In this document: positions 1 to 11,167 of the stretch, piece after piece | Position numbering within the stretch: position 1 is the first letter of the stretch | How the letters are laid out: every line of letters starts with the position of its first letter | Source of the DNA: Erythrophleum ivorense | Taxonomy: Eukaryota; Streptophyta; Magnoliopsida; Fabales; Fabaceae | Length of the DNA stretch: 64,000 bases | NCBI GenBank assembly: GCA_026724425.1 | Contig: JAIUCV010000084.1 | Coordinates: 3,466,001 to 3,530,000 of the forward strand | Direction of reading: 5' to 3' | The notes under the pieces: generated by a model | What the model was told of the DNA's origin: nothing | The model's input: the letters and a program-made list of their open reading frames with translations, nothing else | Database searches by the model: none | Program-made: the position numbers and the translations under genes

Positions 1-31
1 AAGATGGTAACTTGATTGATCATAATGACAG

Positions 32-2215
32 GTATGGTTACTTGACATGGGAATGGAAGAGAGGGATAAGAAGCTATTTGCATCCCATGGTATTCGCATT
101 TTTGTACAAAGTTCTCCAAGTCACAGGCCTTGATACTCCCTACGTTATGGTCAGTATAATCAGAGATCATGTTTAGTTTCTTGATTGATAGGTCATAAAC
201 AATGTGTTTTCAGAATCATATATCCTCTTTCATTTCTTCTTCTTGATACTTCCAGTTTGTGCACTGCTCAAAACTGTTACAGCGCTTTCCTTTCGTTCTT
301 TGCAGAGCAAAGCTCCACGTCTCCTGCAATCCATATTTTCAGCTCTTGGTGATCTCTATTTGTATAAACTCTCATATTCTCTATACGGAGAAAATGTTGC
401 AAGATGGTCCGTATCCTTTTTCTATTGCAGCATACCAAGTCAATTGAATGATATGGCAATAAATTTGTGAAAAAATAACAAGTTTAGTAACTAATAAGTA
501 TCACCTACAAAGGTGAAGCGATAGTAATTTGTGTTATATTATTGCTTCCTTAACCTTTTTTGGCAGCTCTTTTGTGAAATGGCAAACTGGTTCATATTCT
601 TCTGTTTGAATCGTACTTTTTCAAACTGTTTGGAGACTGTGCTTACCATCATTAGCCTGTACTACTGGCCTTGTATTAGAGAGTCTTCAAAGGACTATCC
701 GGTGAATCGCAAATGGGGTTTGGTCATAGCAGCCTTGGCATGCGCCATAAGACCAACAAGTGCAATCATATGGTTATATGTTGGGATGCTTGAGCTATTT
801 CTGACGCCTAATAAGATCAAATTCATAATCCTAGAGGTGATCCCGATTGGGTGAGTGTAACTCTGCACACGTGAATGTTAATTATTAATGTTTCTTATTT
901 GAAGATTTCATTGCCCTTACTTGCTTATGGTGTTTAGGTCTTTGGTCCTCGGTTTCACCTGTTTGTTGGACCGTCTGATGTACGGCTCATGGGTCATTGT
1001 GCCTCTCAATTTTCTCAAGTTCAATTTCCTTTCATCCGGTGGAGACTACTATGGAACTCACCCATGGCACTGGTACTTCTCCCAAGGATTTCTTGTCATG
1101 CTTTTCACCTTCACACCCTTCACCATTGCTGGAATTATCAAGTCTAAGAATCAGAAGCTCTCAGCTCTTATTCTTTGGGTTTTAGCGATATACAGCATAC
1201 TCGGCCACAAGGAATTCAGGTAATATGGATGTAGAATGAACCACTTTTTTGTTATTTGAAAAGTTCACATCATGAAATATATTTTCCGTGTTCGTCTACT
1301 TAGATTATGAATGATAGGTTTGTGCTGCCTGTGCTACCCGTAGCTTTGATGTTCTCTGGGTATGCATTTGCTCAAATGGAAGCATCTGATTCATCATCAT
1401 CGGCCATTAAAAAGAAGCAAGTCCCACGAAAGAATCATATCATCAAGTGGTCTCCTAAACTAAGTCTTTCAGTCTTGTTTTTGCTTGTGACCAACATCCC
1501 AATGGCACTATACATGAGTTTATTCCACCAGGTAAAAAAAAAAGCATTTACTTGAGTGCTCTTTCTAGTTTCTGAGTTTACTCTCTCTCTCTAATTTGTG
1601 TTAAATCGGAATACTGTTGTTTCCAACAGAGAGGAACCGAGGATGCAATGAACTACTTATCAGAAGAAGCATACAAAGGGAGAGTAAAGAGCATTGTCTT
1701 TCTCATGCCATGCCATTCTACTCCATATTATTCCACTCTTCATAGTAACATCCCGATGCATTTTCTTGACTGCACGCCAAGGTAGCAAAATCACACTTCT
1801 TGCTTCTTTGCACTATTAGAATCTAAAGGACTCTTCTTTCTTCTTCTCAAACAGCGACGAGAAGGGGAAACTTGATGAGTCAGACCAGTTCTTGATGGAC
1901 CCTTTAGGTTTCGCATCAGAGTTAGCTAGAAAATGGTCAGAGCCGCCTAGTCACATTGTATTGTTTTCATCAGAGGAAACAAAGCTCGAAGATTTCATGA
2001 TCCAGCATTCCTTTAAAGAGGCAAGTTAGATGCAAGATGATGAAAATAACACTTCTTTTTTGTTTTTTTTTTTACAGCATTTTGTGAACTAAAGAAAATT
2101 ATATTTGTTGGGTATGAAACAGGTCAAAAGATTTTTCCACGCGCATTTCAAGGTTGATCGAGATCTTCAGTCCTCAGTGGCCGTTTATGCTACACAAGAG
2201 TACAATACTGATTGA
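32..2215 (+). CDS. PIGB: GPI mannosyltransferase 3 (PIG-B/GPI10-like), 3' part of gene
   Basis: This is the C-terminal part of an ER mannosyltransferase that adds the third mannose to the GPI-anchor core, using dolichol-phosphate mannose (known for the family). The 5' end lies outside the window. Eight exons splice cleanly: 32-149, 306-410, 567-850, 938-1219, 1318-1531, 1630-1781, 1855-2020 and 2123-2215 (TGA), giving about 471 visible residues with consistent phases. Recognisable segments are YGYLTWEW at the start, several hydrophobic membrane-spanning stretches, HPWHWYFSQG and the GHKEFRFVLP motif typical of the Alg9/PIG-B family. The product resembles Arabidopsis At5g14850. The intron after exon 7 uses a GC donor (gag|GCAAGT at 2021). 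No stop or frameshift was seen in the visible part. Confidence 0.88.
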
Positions 2216-2617
2216 CTACATTTCTGTTTCTTGACTTAGTGTCGTTTTGGGTTGGTTTAAGCTTTTTAAACTTTAAATCGATTGCCAGAAAAACGCCGTG
2301 ATGTTCTGATGATTTTTGTATGAATGACACGATTGTATTGTTTGTTTATTTTTTGCTTCACCACTTATAAGCGGGCCGTTTATATATTTGTATCCCTTTG
2401 TTTTATTGGGCCTTAGTAAAGTAGTTGGCCCACGTGATCTACACGTGTGCACTTGTACTGATCTCTTTTAACACTTTTAAGTTTTAAAACTTTTCTTTTT
2501 TTTTTTTTTTTTTTTTTAAGTTTTAAAACTTGAACTGAATCAACTCTTTAACACAGATAGCTAAAATTTACATAACCTACGTACCCTAAATCCTATCCTT
2601 AAATCAATAATTTTCCG
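2216..2617. other. Intergenic spacer PIG-B/P5CR
   Basis: This holds the PIG-B 3' UTR region and the P5CR upstream region. A run of about 23 T lies at 2495-2517. I see no gene here. Confidence 0.5.
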
Positions 2618-3636
2618 ATGGAGATACTTCCGATACCGGCGGAGAGCTTCAAGGTTGGGTTCATCGGAGCTGGAAAGATGGCGGAGAGTATAGCTAGAGG
2701 TGTGGTTGCTATTAGAGTATAAGATTGTATTTGATGTAAAACCGGTTATCGTGTGTGGTAAACCGGAAACAAACTCTTGTATAAAGAGCAGTGTTCTAAA
2801 AGGCGGTCTAGGCGGCCGCCTAGGCAGTGCCTAGGCACTAGGCGGTCATAAACTGTAGCAATCAATTTTCTTTAGGCAGCTACAGGTACAGGTAGGTCCA
2901 ATTTGTGTTATTTCAAATTGTCTACCGGACTTACTTTCTCTCTGAAACTATCAAATGCTTACAATTTTCTGCTCTACGTCGTGTGTTAAACAGTTATGAG
3001 CCTCGGAACAGCAGCAACGGAAGAGGATGGAGCACTTGTTGCTAAGTTGTTTGGCTCAGTGGGGAAGATCTTGAGAGCTGATGAGAAATTGTTTGATGCT
3101 GTCACTGGCCTCAGGTACACTAAAACCGCTACAGTTCCTGAATGTTAAGTTGTTCCAGTTCACTAATCTAGTAGTTATGTGCTGACTTTTTTTTGTTTGG
3201 AAATTTCAATTTTTGTACAGTGGAAGTGGACCAGCATACATATTCTTAGCCATTGAAGCTTTAGCTGATGGAGGAGTAGCTGCTGGTTTACCACGAGAAC
3301 TAGCATTGGGTTTAGCTTCACAAACCGTTAGTCAACCGATCTACACAGCCTCTTTAGTCTGTTTTTGTTATATGGTATTGACTATTGAAGAACCGAAAGT
3401 AGAAAGAGAAGCCTGAGCTTTGTTGGTTTTTTTCTTCTGCTCGGCAGGTTCTTGGAGCTGCAACAATGGTGAGCAAAACCGGGAAGCATCCAGGTGTGTT
3501 GAAAGATGATGTTACTTCCCCAGGCGGCACTACGATAGCCGGAGTTCATGAACTGGAGAAAGGCTCTTTCCGTGCAACACTTATGAATGCTGTTGTTGCT
3601 GCTGCTAAACTAAGCCGCGAGCTCTCACAGAGCTAG
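2618..3636 (+). pseudogene. P5CR: Delta-1-pyrroline-5-carboxylate reductase, internally deleted
   Basis: P5CR is the last enzyme of proline synthesis, reducing P5C to proline with NAD(P)H in cytosol and plastid. The ATG at 2618 starts the family N-terminus, including the nucleotide-binding GFIGAGKMAE turn, but after 30 recognisable residues the frame runs into a TAA at 2720. The sequence up to 2993 has no P5CR similarity. Recognisable exons resume at 2994-3114 (MSLGTAATEEDG...), 3221-3326 (SGSGPAYIFLAIEALADGG) and 3448-3636, ending in TAG. Roughly residues 31-165 of the usual 276, most of the Rossmann domain, are therefore absent. The downstream exons still have good splice sites and keep the catalytic C-terminal domain, so the loss may be recent. 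Arabidopsis has one copy (At5g14800), which is essential, so a working copy presumably exists elsewhere. Confidence 0.85.
2801..2852. repeat. GC-rich palindrome cluster built on CCTAGG/GCCTAGGC
   Basis: Two perfect palindromes lie side by side inside the segment that replaced the P5CR middle exons: CTAGGCGGCCGCCTAG (2808-2823) and GTGCCTAGGCAC (2827-2838), followed by another CTAGGCGG. It stands out against AT-rich surroundings. It may be the end or hairpin of an unidentified mobile element. Confidence 0.6.
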
Positions 3637-4311
3637 ATAACATATAGTTGCAGCTATTGCTTCACCTCACTAGATTCATCAGAATAAGGGTTATGTCTAT
3701 GTTGAGTTTTCACGGTAGAGGCGAAAATTATTATCTATCTCGACTCTGTATTGGTTCTGAACTCGTCTACTTTTATATATTCTCAAATCTAATAAAAGCA
3801 GTGTTGGGGTGATAAACCGCAATGTAGAAGAAAACATAATATGCCAAAGCTTGAAAATTACTAAGGCGGATTTGACTAAATTAAACCATCTAATGACTAT
3901 GAGTCATGGCTTAATCTAGACAAACTCGAACAAGGAAGACGCATAACTACAAGTACAAGTCAATAATGATGTGAAGAATGGAGACTGAATCTTCAAAGAA
4001 TCCGACCAACTTGCATTAAACCAAAAGACTCGGACCATCTTTACCAAATCATGGTATAGATATATATACACATAAGGGGAAAGGAAAGCAATGGTGAATA
4101 TTGAAAAGAAAAGAAAAAAAAGAGAACCCAACAAAAGAAGAATAACCCAGAAAGAAACCAAGATTTTTTTTAATAAACGGTCTTCACTCTCTTCATCAGT
4201 CCATAATTTGCCAATTTGGTAGATCACATCATATGCCCGGAGAATACCATGTAATCGTATGATCAAACGGTTTCAAAAGAAAAAAGAATTTCAAAATGTA
4301 GTCGAAAAGGT
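3637..4311. other. Intergenic spacer between convergent P5CR remnant and ARM gene
   Basis: This is the 3' flank of both genes. AATAAAA at 3789 could serve P5CR polyadenylation. I see no coding signal; open frames here are short and unlike known proteins. Confidence 0.45.
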
Positions 4312-5759
4312 TTATAACAGGGATGAAGATGATGGACCTGTAGTAACCAAACCCTCCCGAGCAGTCACGGTCACGACGTTGGTGACACGAAGCACCGCTT
4401 GTGCACTCAGAGCTGATAGTTTTGACTGGCAGAAGATTTCCCAAGTGATTGGCTCTGCCTCTGAGATTTGCTCTTCCGCTGGCGATGACGATGACGATGA
4501 TGATGGTGAGGATTGTGTCTCGAGTTTGATGAGAGGGTGAACTTTTTCATACACGGTCTGAAATTCTAGCAGGGCGGTCCGTGCAGCCTCACGGGATTCA
4601 GGGAGCTGATCGCTAAGCTGAGATGCGGCTGCTTGAAGTATTTTGTCGATTCCATATTCTTTAATACCTTCAACGCCCTGGAATATGTTAAATAAAGAGG
4701 TGATGCCTTTGTGAGAGAGAGATATCTGGAAAGAGCAGAAGTTGAACTTTGTATTTACCAGTCGGGGAACACTTCGGGAAAAGCATAATGATGCTTTTGC
4801 ACGGATCCGAGGATTCCGGTTCTTGAGACAAGGTTGCAGCTTTGGCAATAGCAGAGTTGGGGAAACGTATTTGGTCATTGCCGTTAAAGCTTTCTCTGCT
4901 GCCTCGCAAACAAAGCGTTTGTCTTGGGAAGACTTGAGGAGGAGTTGAGTAAGCTGAAAGCATAGAGCGTATGAAAAGATGTTAGAAAAAGTAAAATATC
5001 AATCAGCAAAACACAGTGAAAGAGTTAAAAAAAAAAAAGATAAGAGAGTTACCAGAGAATCCAACAAATCTGTTATATTGTTATTATACGCACTGAAGAT
5101 GTCTGCAGATGTCATGCATGCGGTTTTGCATACCGCACTTCTGGGATTTTTCAGTGACTTCACGACGAGTGGTATCACTTTGTCACTGTTATGGGGATAT
5201 GATGAGACTTGCATTGTTCAATCTACTTTAAGAGATAATAGTACGTAAAGTCAGAGAAATCAGCATAGAGAACATGGCTTACAGCATATGCAGCATTTCT
5301 TCCTTGTGGAATATCGAAAGCCGACGAACATTATTAAGAGCATCACAAACTGACACCCAATCCTTGGAGTCAAGTCCAGCTAGAACCGACTGAAAAACGA
5401 GACCAAACGAATTTATCCTCTTGTGTAAACAATCGTATTTCCAATCTCAAAACAGATGGATATAAATGGTTTCATCGCAGAATAGATACCTTCAGAACTG
5501 CATCAGCATCGTCTACATTATCCAAGTTCTCAGAATCGATATATTCAACTTCCACGGTAGCTTTCTCTGCATCGGGCTTCTCTGATTCTACAACGCTGGG
5601 ATGATCACTGGGAGACAAGGAATCAGGCTTCGGCAGTGGCCTATCTTCAGATTTTCCATTCATTTTGCCAACACAAGGCTTTGTTAAGCTTGCTTTACAT
5701 TCACTTATTTTCTCAGTTACAGGAAAACTATTCATATCTTTTAAAGTATTAGTGGCCAT
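4312..5759 (-). CDS. ARM-repeat superfamily protein (TOG/CLASP-like fold), complete
   Basis: Five exons read on the minus strand: 5759-5490, 5389-5283, 5185-5053, 4953-4759 and 4677-4312. Phases agree, giving 356 codons and a TAA. The first 90 residues are low-complexity, charged and probably disordered. The rest has helical ARM/HEAT-like repeats (GLDSKDWVSVCDALNNVRRL, then KVIPLVVKSLKNPRSAVCKT and LKNRNPRIRAKAS). The C-terminus contains a Ser run and a QAVLRV motif. It resembles Arabidopsis At5g14790, whose function I do not know; family members are often linked to microtubule or scaffold roles. The ATG at 5759 was chosen because the upstream sequence looks like a 5' UTR with an intron. No disruption was found, unlike four of its neighbours. 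Confidence 0.82.
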
Positions 5760-6864
5760 ACGTGAAGTTACCTGCGTGAAAACATAAATCAATCACCATC
5801 GAAACGTTATACAGAGAGTTATAAGAATCGCATGGAGATACCAAGTGTAATTACACTGCAGGAAGAGATCTATGTTCAAAACAATGAAGACCAAAATCAC
5901 AATCTACTTACTTCCACAGCAGAATATACTGGATTTTCGCAATACTGTCACACTAAGCCTAAATTGAGTGACACTCAAATCCGTTTTCTACCTCATCAGT
6001 CGTCATCTGTCAATAGATCTTTGGAAACTGTGCACAGATCTCGATGAATTTAAGTCTACAAAGCTTTAATCAGCCAAGAAACTCCACCAGAAAACAGCAG
6101 ATTAGGAAAACTATTATCTGGTAAATGCCATCAATGGACCACGAAAAAGTAGAAAAATCGGAGTATCACTACTTGTCAACTTCACAGACTGTGGAATAAG
6201 ATCACAGCGGACTAATTCAACAGCAAAAATGGAACCTAGGATAGATCTACATTTCGAACTCGAATTTGAAGCAATTTAACAATAACGACAAAAACACGAT
6301 CTCACTCGAGGACTCTCAGAAGATCTCAATTCGTTCCCAAACAAGTCCTCGCGATTCCAAATCCGATTTCAACCGGATGACACATTCTAGAACTCGAGAG
6401 ATCAAAACCACATGAAAATACGCATATACCAGTTCGAATTTGCATTGTGCCTTTACAAAAACAATGGAGGTAAAGAAATTTACCAGCGACGGCAAAACGT
6501 GAGCCTCTGAGTAGAGAAACTGAGGGCGGAGTAGAGAAAATCAATGGACTCGAATAATCGCCGACCTTCAAAATCTAAATAAGGAAATGAAATTTGAAAT
6601 GCGAGAGAAAATAGAGAGAACCAAAGGAAAAACTAAGAGAGAGAGAGAGAGTCTTTGATTTGTGTAGAAGACGGAAAATATGTATTAACCGGCGAGCCAC
6701 TTTCACGAGTCGTATTCAGATGGTGTGCTTCGAAACGACGTCGTATTTGTTTGGAGTGAAATGAAACGATGACGTATTATAGATTTAAATGGGACCCATG
6801 TGTACAAGAGTTATTTTTGTCGGTTTCCAGTTACCATATGCGATTGCCTCGCGGTTGAAATTAA
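5760..6864 (-). promoter_or_regulatory. 5' leader and promoter region of the ARM gene
   Basis: Upstream of the ATG the sequence runs through a probable intron-containing 5' UTR (a donor-like site near 5770 and CT-rich leader-like DNA near 6480-6660, including an (AG)n tract at about 6639-6652). ACGTCGT and GACGTA motifs lie at about 6737-6775. The promoter is cut short by the LINE, whose tail starts about 200-250 bp further upstream. Exact transcription start cannot be seen. Confidence 0.4.
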
Positions 6865-9715
6865 TGTTTTTTCTTTCTTTTTTTTTGGTAACATCTGCTT
6901 ATATTAAATCATAAATGGGAAATACAAATAGTTTCTCAACCATGAAGGAGGAGAGTGATAAAACATAGAAACAGTAGTAGAGTTATAAGAGGACTTTGAT
7001 AAAACATCGGCTGCTTGATTTCTTTCCCGATTAACATGATCCAAAGAGCATAGAGGAAGCTTTCCAATCCAAAACCGAATATCACAAAGTAGATTACCCA
7101 AGTCCATATTTGATTGTTGGTTATTGATCAGAGTAGTGAGTTTCATATTATCGCCTTCAAACCAGACATGCCTCCACCCTCTGGTCCATATCCGTTGCAC
7201 GACATAAAGAAAACCACTAGCTTCAGCTTGTAGTGATGAGCTTACCTTTGGCAATTTTGTCCACCCTGCTTCAATGAACATTCCATGATGATCGCGAACT
7301 ATCCAGCCAACAGTCATGAAATCTAACTCCGAATTAAAACTACTATCAAAATTACATTTGAGATAACCTTGATCAGGTGGTTCCCATTGGGTAGAGAGAA
7401 TTTCTTGTGCTATATGATGGCTTCGTTCAACCGGATTGGCTGCAAGCCATTCTGACGCTGCATGTAGTCCTCTTTCTGCATCTTCATGAGGGTGAGTAAC
7501 CTTCTGTTGGAATAGCATTTCATTCCTAGATTTCCAAATTATCCATATAATCCAGAAAGGAAGATATCTTACCTCGTATGGGAGACCTTGTGACTCCTTA
7601 ATTGATAACATCTTCTTGATGTTATCTTCCAATGATGCCTGTCCGTCAAAGTTTGTAAAATTAGCACATCGCCAAATTGATCGTGCATGTTGGCATTCAA
7701 AGAATAGATGATTCAATGTTTCCTCATCTAGACAGCAACGTTGGCACAAAGGATCTATGTGTATTGACCTTGAGCATAGTCTTTCTGTCGTAGGAAGTGC
7801 TCCTGTGATTACCTTCCATAGAAAATGTTGAAGTTTTGGAGCTATTTTCGCCTTCCATATTGCTCGCTTGAGATCTAGAGAACCCGGTGGTGGTTGTATT
7901 TGCTCATCAACGGGCACAACGTGAGTAGCCACCCAATATCCCGATTTAACTGTGTACATACCATTTTTTGTGTATGGCCAAACATATTCATCTTGTTGTG
8001 CATACTTGGAGAGTCTGATTGTTCTTGCTAGTTGGATATCCTCTGGTGCCAATACTGACGCAAGCTTCATTTCATCCCATTCTCGTAATCCTGGTTTCCA
8101 TAATTCCTCTACCTTCATATCCGCTTGATGAGGTTGACGATGAGCCACTCTTGGAGGTAACCCCGGTAACCAATGATCGTCCCACACACTTGTATTTTTC
8201 CCGTTCCCAAGTCGAACCTGTAATCCTTTCTTTAGCAAGGTTTTCCCTGCTTGAATTGATCTCCACCCATATGATGGGTTCCTTCCACACACCGACTCTA
8301 AGAATGTCGATGAGCTGTGATATCTACCTCTATACATCCTGGATAACAAAGAGGAAGGATTGTGCAGTATTTTCCAAGCTTGTTTTGCCAACAAAGCTAG
8401 GTTAAAACTATGTAGGTCTTTAAACCCCAAACCTCCTTCATTTTTAGGGATTGCCAGACGCTTCCAAGATATCCAAGAGATTTTCCTTCGCCCATTTTCA
8501 TTTGTGCCCCACCAGAACTCTGACAGTATACTATCTATCCTTTCACAAGTCTGTTTTGGTAACAGAAAACAATTCATTGAATAAACTGGTTTCGCCTGTG
8601 CCACTGACTTGATTAAAATCTCTTTTCCAGCAGAATTTAGAAATTGATTATACCATCCATCCACTGACCTCTGAACTCTATCTACTATACCTTGAAACGC
8701 CTCTGTTTTCCTACGACCAAACTGTTCCGGTAGCCCTAAGTATTTCCCAACTTCACCTACATTACGGATTCCCATGATGTTCTGAATAACCAATTTTCTC
8801 CTATGAGGAATTCTCACACCAAAAATTATTGATGATTTTTGGAGATTTACTTTCTGACCTGATATTGATTCGTAGTCCTGTAGTATTCTTGCGACTCGGG
8901 CACAGTCTTCATTAGTAGCTTTGCAAAAGAACAGGGAGTCATCTGCAAATAAGAGATGTGAAACTGAAGGGCAGTGTTTTGTAATAGACATCCCCTGGAA
9001 TTCTTTTCTCTTTTCAGCCTGATTTAATATTTGTGATAAAGTTTCAGCACAGAAAAGAAAAAGATAGGGAGACAAAGGATCACCTTGTCGAATTCCTCTT
9101 GACGGTTGAATTCTTCCATAGTCCGAACCGTTGATAATGATCGAAAAAGTTACTGTTCTAACACACACCATTATCCACCGTATCCAGATATCCGAGAAGC
9201 CCATTTTTCGCATCACCTCTTCCAAAAAATTCCATTCGACACGATCATACGCCTTGCTGATGTCTGTTTTGATGGCTATGTATTGTTCTGCACAATCCTT
9301 TTTCGACTTCAAGGCATGCATGAGTTCATGAGCGACCATTACATTATCACTTATTTGTCGTCCAGGGACAAAAGCAGCCTGTGTATCAGATATGATGTTT
9401 CCTAAGATTTTTTTTAGTCGCAAAACCAAAATCTTGGAAATTATTTTGTAGCTTACCGTACATAAGCTAATAGGCCTGTAATCTGAGATCTTGTCTGCTT
9501 CCCTCACTTTTGGTAGTAGACATAGTTGAGTATGATTCATTCCAGGCTCCAAATCTCCTGTGGCAAAAAACTTTTTGACCATCAAGCAAACATCCATTCC
9601 AGTATCATCCCAAAATTGTCGATAGAAAGAAGCAGAAATATCCATTATTCCCAAAAATATCCACTGACCAAAATATTTATTTCCAAATAAAACTCTTTTC
9701 GCTTTTTTCAGTATT
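6865..9715 (-). mobile_element. 5'-truncated L1-type LINE with long open RT/RNase H frame
   Basis: A frame of more than 916 codons (9654-6904, open in fact to about 9715) encodes a non-LTR reverse transcriptase. In order it shows the fingers/palm region (DYRPISLC, FVPGRQISDN, KTDISKAYDRVEW, IRQGDPLSPYLF), the catalytic box FADDSLFF, a zinc-binding RT-associated domain (about residues 570-660) and a C-terminal RNase H domain with acidic residues in CNFDSSF, QAEASG, FEGDN and NQAADVLSK. The ORF1 and endonuclease portions are missing, so the copy is 5' truncated. A T-rich run at 6867-6888 is its poly-A tail on the minus strand. I could not find convincing target-site duplications. The unbroken frame suggests a young insertion. 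The element is on the same strand as the ARM gene and directly upstream of it. Confidence 0.88.
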
Positions 9716-11123
9716 TATATTTATTTTTTAGCAATTATAATTATGTTTATTTGAGTAAAGTTGATTTGACCCTCCAGCGCCAAAAACATCCTCATCAATT
9801 GTCGTTGCGAATCTAGCATAATCTTTTAGAGTTGTTTATTTTCAGCAATCTCTTATACTCCTATAATAAAATTATTGGAAATGTTGATAACAATGACTTG
9901 AAAAAAGTGGTAGGTTGAAGTGCTTTAAATCCATATCGTACTTCGCTATATAAGAATTAAATTCAAATTTGGTCAGTATCCGTGTCATAATTAACTTGAC
10001 AAATTTGTAATATTGACTATTGAGTTTTGACTAGTGTGGGAATAATGTGTGATTTTAAGAGATAAGTCTAACCTATACTAATAAAAAGTTATTACATAAT
10101 TCTGATTGCAAATTCCTAGATTCTTTTGCGGAATGGTGATTAAATAATTCTGCGATTCTACGTGTTTTAATAGGGTAGCATTTTTTTCTTTTTAAGTTTA
10201 TTATAGTAACATTTTCATGAAATTTTGTATGTTTTTTTCAGGATGTTTTATGAATCTATGATGTGGTGAAAAAAACAAAATAAGACACATGAGATGCATT
10301 GTAATTTTGAGAGGAAGGGCATGTTTGGAAAGAAGGAGAAGAAAAGAAGTTGGGTGTCACCATATCTAACCACTGTTTGATCAAATTACAAATTGAATGA
10401 TTATCATCCCAATTCCCACCCATTCTCGCAATTATTTATATTGTGGTTTTAATACCCATAATATTGATTGATATAGTTGTCGAGGAAAATGAATATCGAT
10501 ATATGGACCCACGTTGCAAATATTTTGTCGTAATATCGTAGTTAGACCAGTGTCGGTGTAGGTCGAGCCAGTTGATTTTCGGTTTTAATAAGTTTCTAAA
10601 TTAGAGATCATCGTAATTCTCTTCTTTTAACAGTACGTAAACCTCTTCTACACAGTGTAAAAAAATAAACATTATCAAACTTAGCAGTTAACACTATCCA
10701 AATGGCTTTTTCATTTTTCGATATGAATGGGCTATAAAGGGTTACCGAAATTCGAATAAAGCCCAAAAACTCGAGGATGAAGAAGAAAGATCGAGAGCTT
10801 CGGTCACCATAAAACAAGCGAACACACGGATAAATGTAATCCAAGACTCACACATAAACTTTACGAAATACTAAAGTTGCATTTTCATTCAAATTTTCAT
10901 TCATATGTGGGAACTGTGGTTCCTTGCCTCCTTGGACAGTATAAGAAAATAAAAATATAGAAAAGATGACAAACTGATGAAGTAAAGCAAGATTAATTTA
11001 TCTTTCCTCATTGGTTCTCTACTCGAGAGACATGTCTTGTTGGTTTATTACAAAGAAACAAAATATAGATTGTTTATCTTATTTAATAATTCAAAGCTTT
11101 GCCCTTTGGATACTCCAGAAGAG

Positions 11124-11124
<1 letters not shown>
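9716..11124. other. Intergenic AT-rich region, no gene recognised
   Basis: About 1.4 kb between the LINE and the FDH remnant. It is AT-rich with only short open frames. A segment near 10070-10100 (CTATACTAATAAAAAG) resembles plant Helitron 5' termini, but no matching 3' end was found. Nothing else is supported. Confidence 0.35.

Positions 11125-11157
<33 letters not shown>
11125..11157. repeat. (TA)n microsatellite
   Basis: An uninterrupted TA dinucleotide tract just beyond the 3' end of the FDH remnant. It is likely length-variable. Confidence 0.9.
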
Positions 11158-11162
<5 letters not shown>

Positions 11163-11167
11163 GGGCT

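Noticed and set aside
10069..10100. Helitron-like 5' end (CTATACTAATAAAAAG)
   Set aside because: No partner 3' hairpin with CTAG found within the spacer; common AT-rich text.
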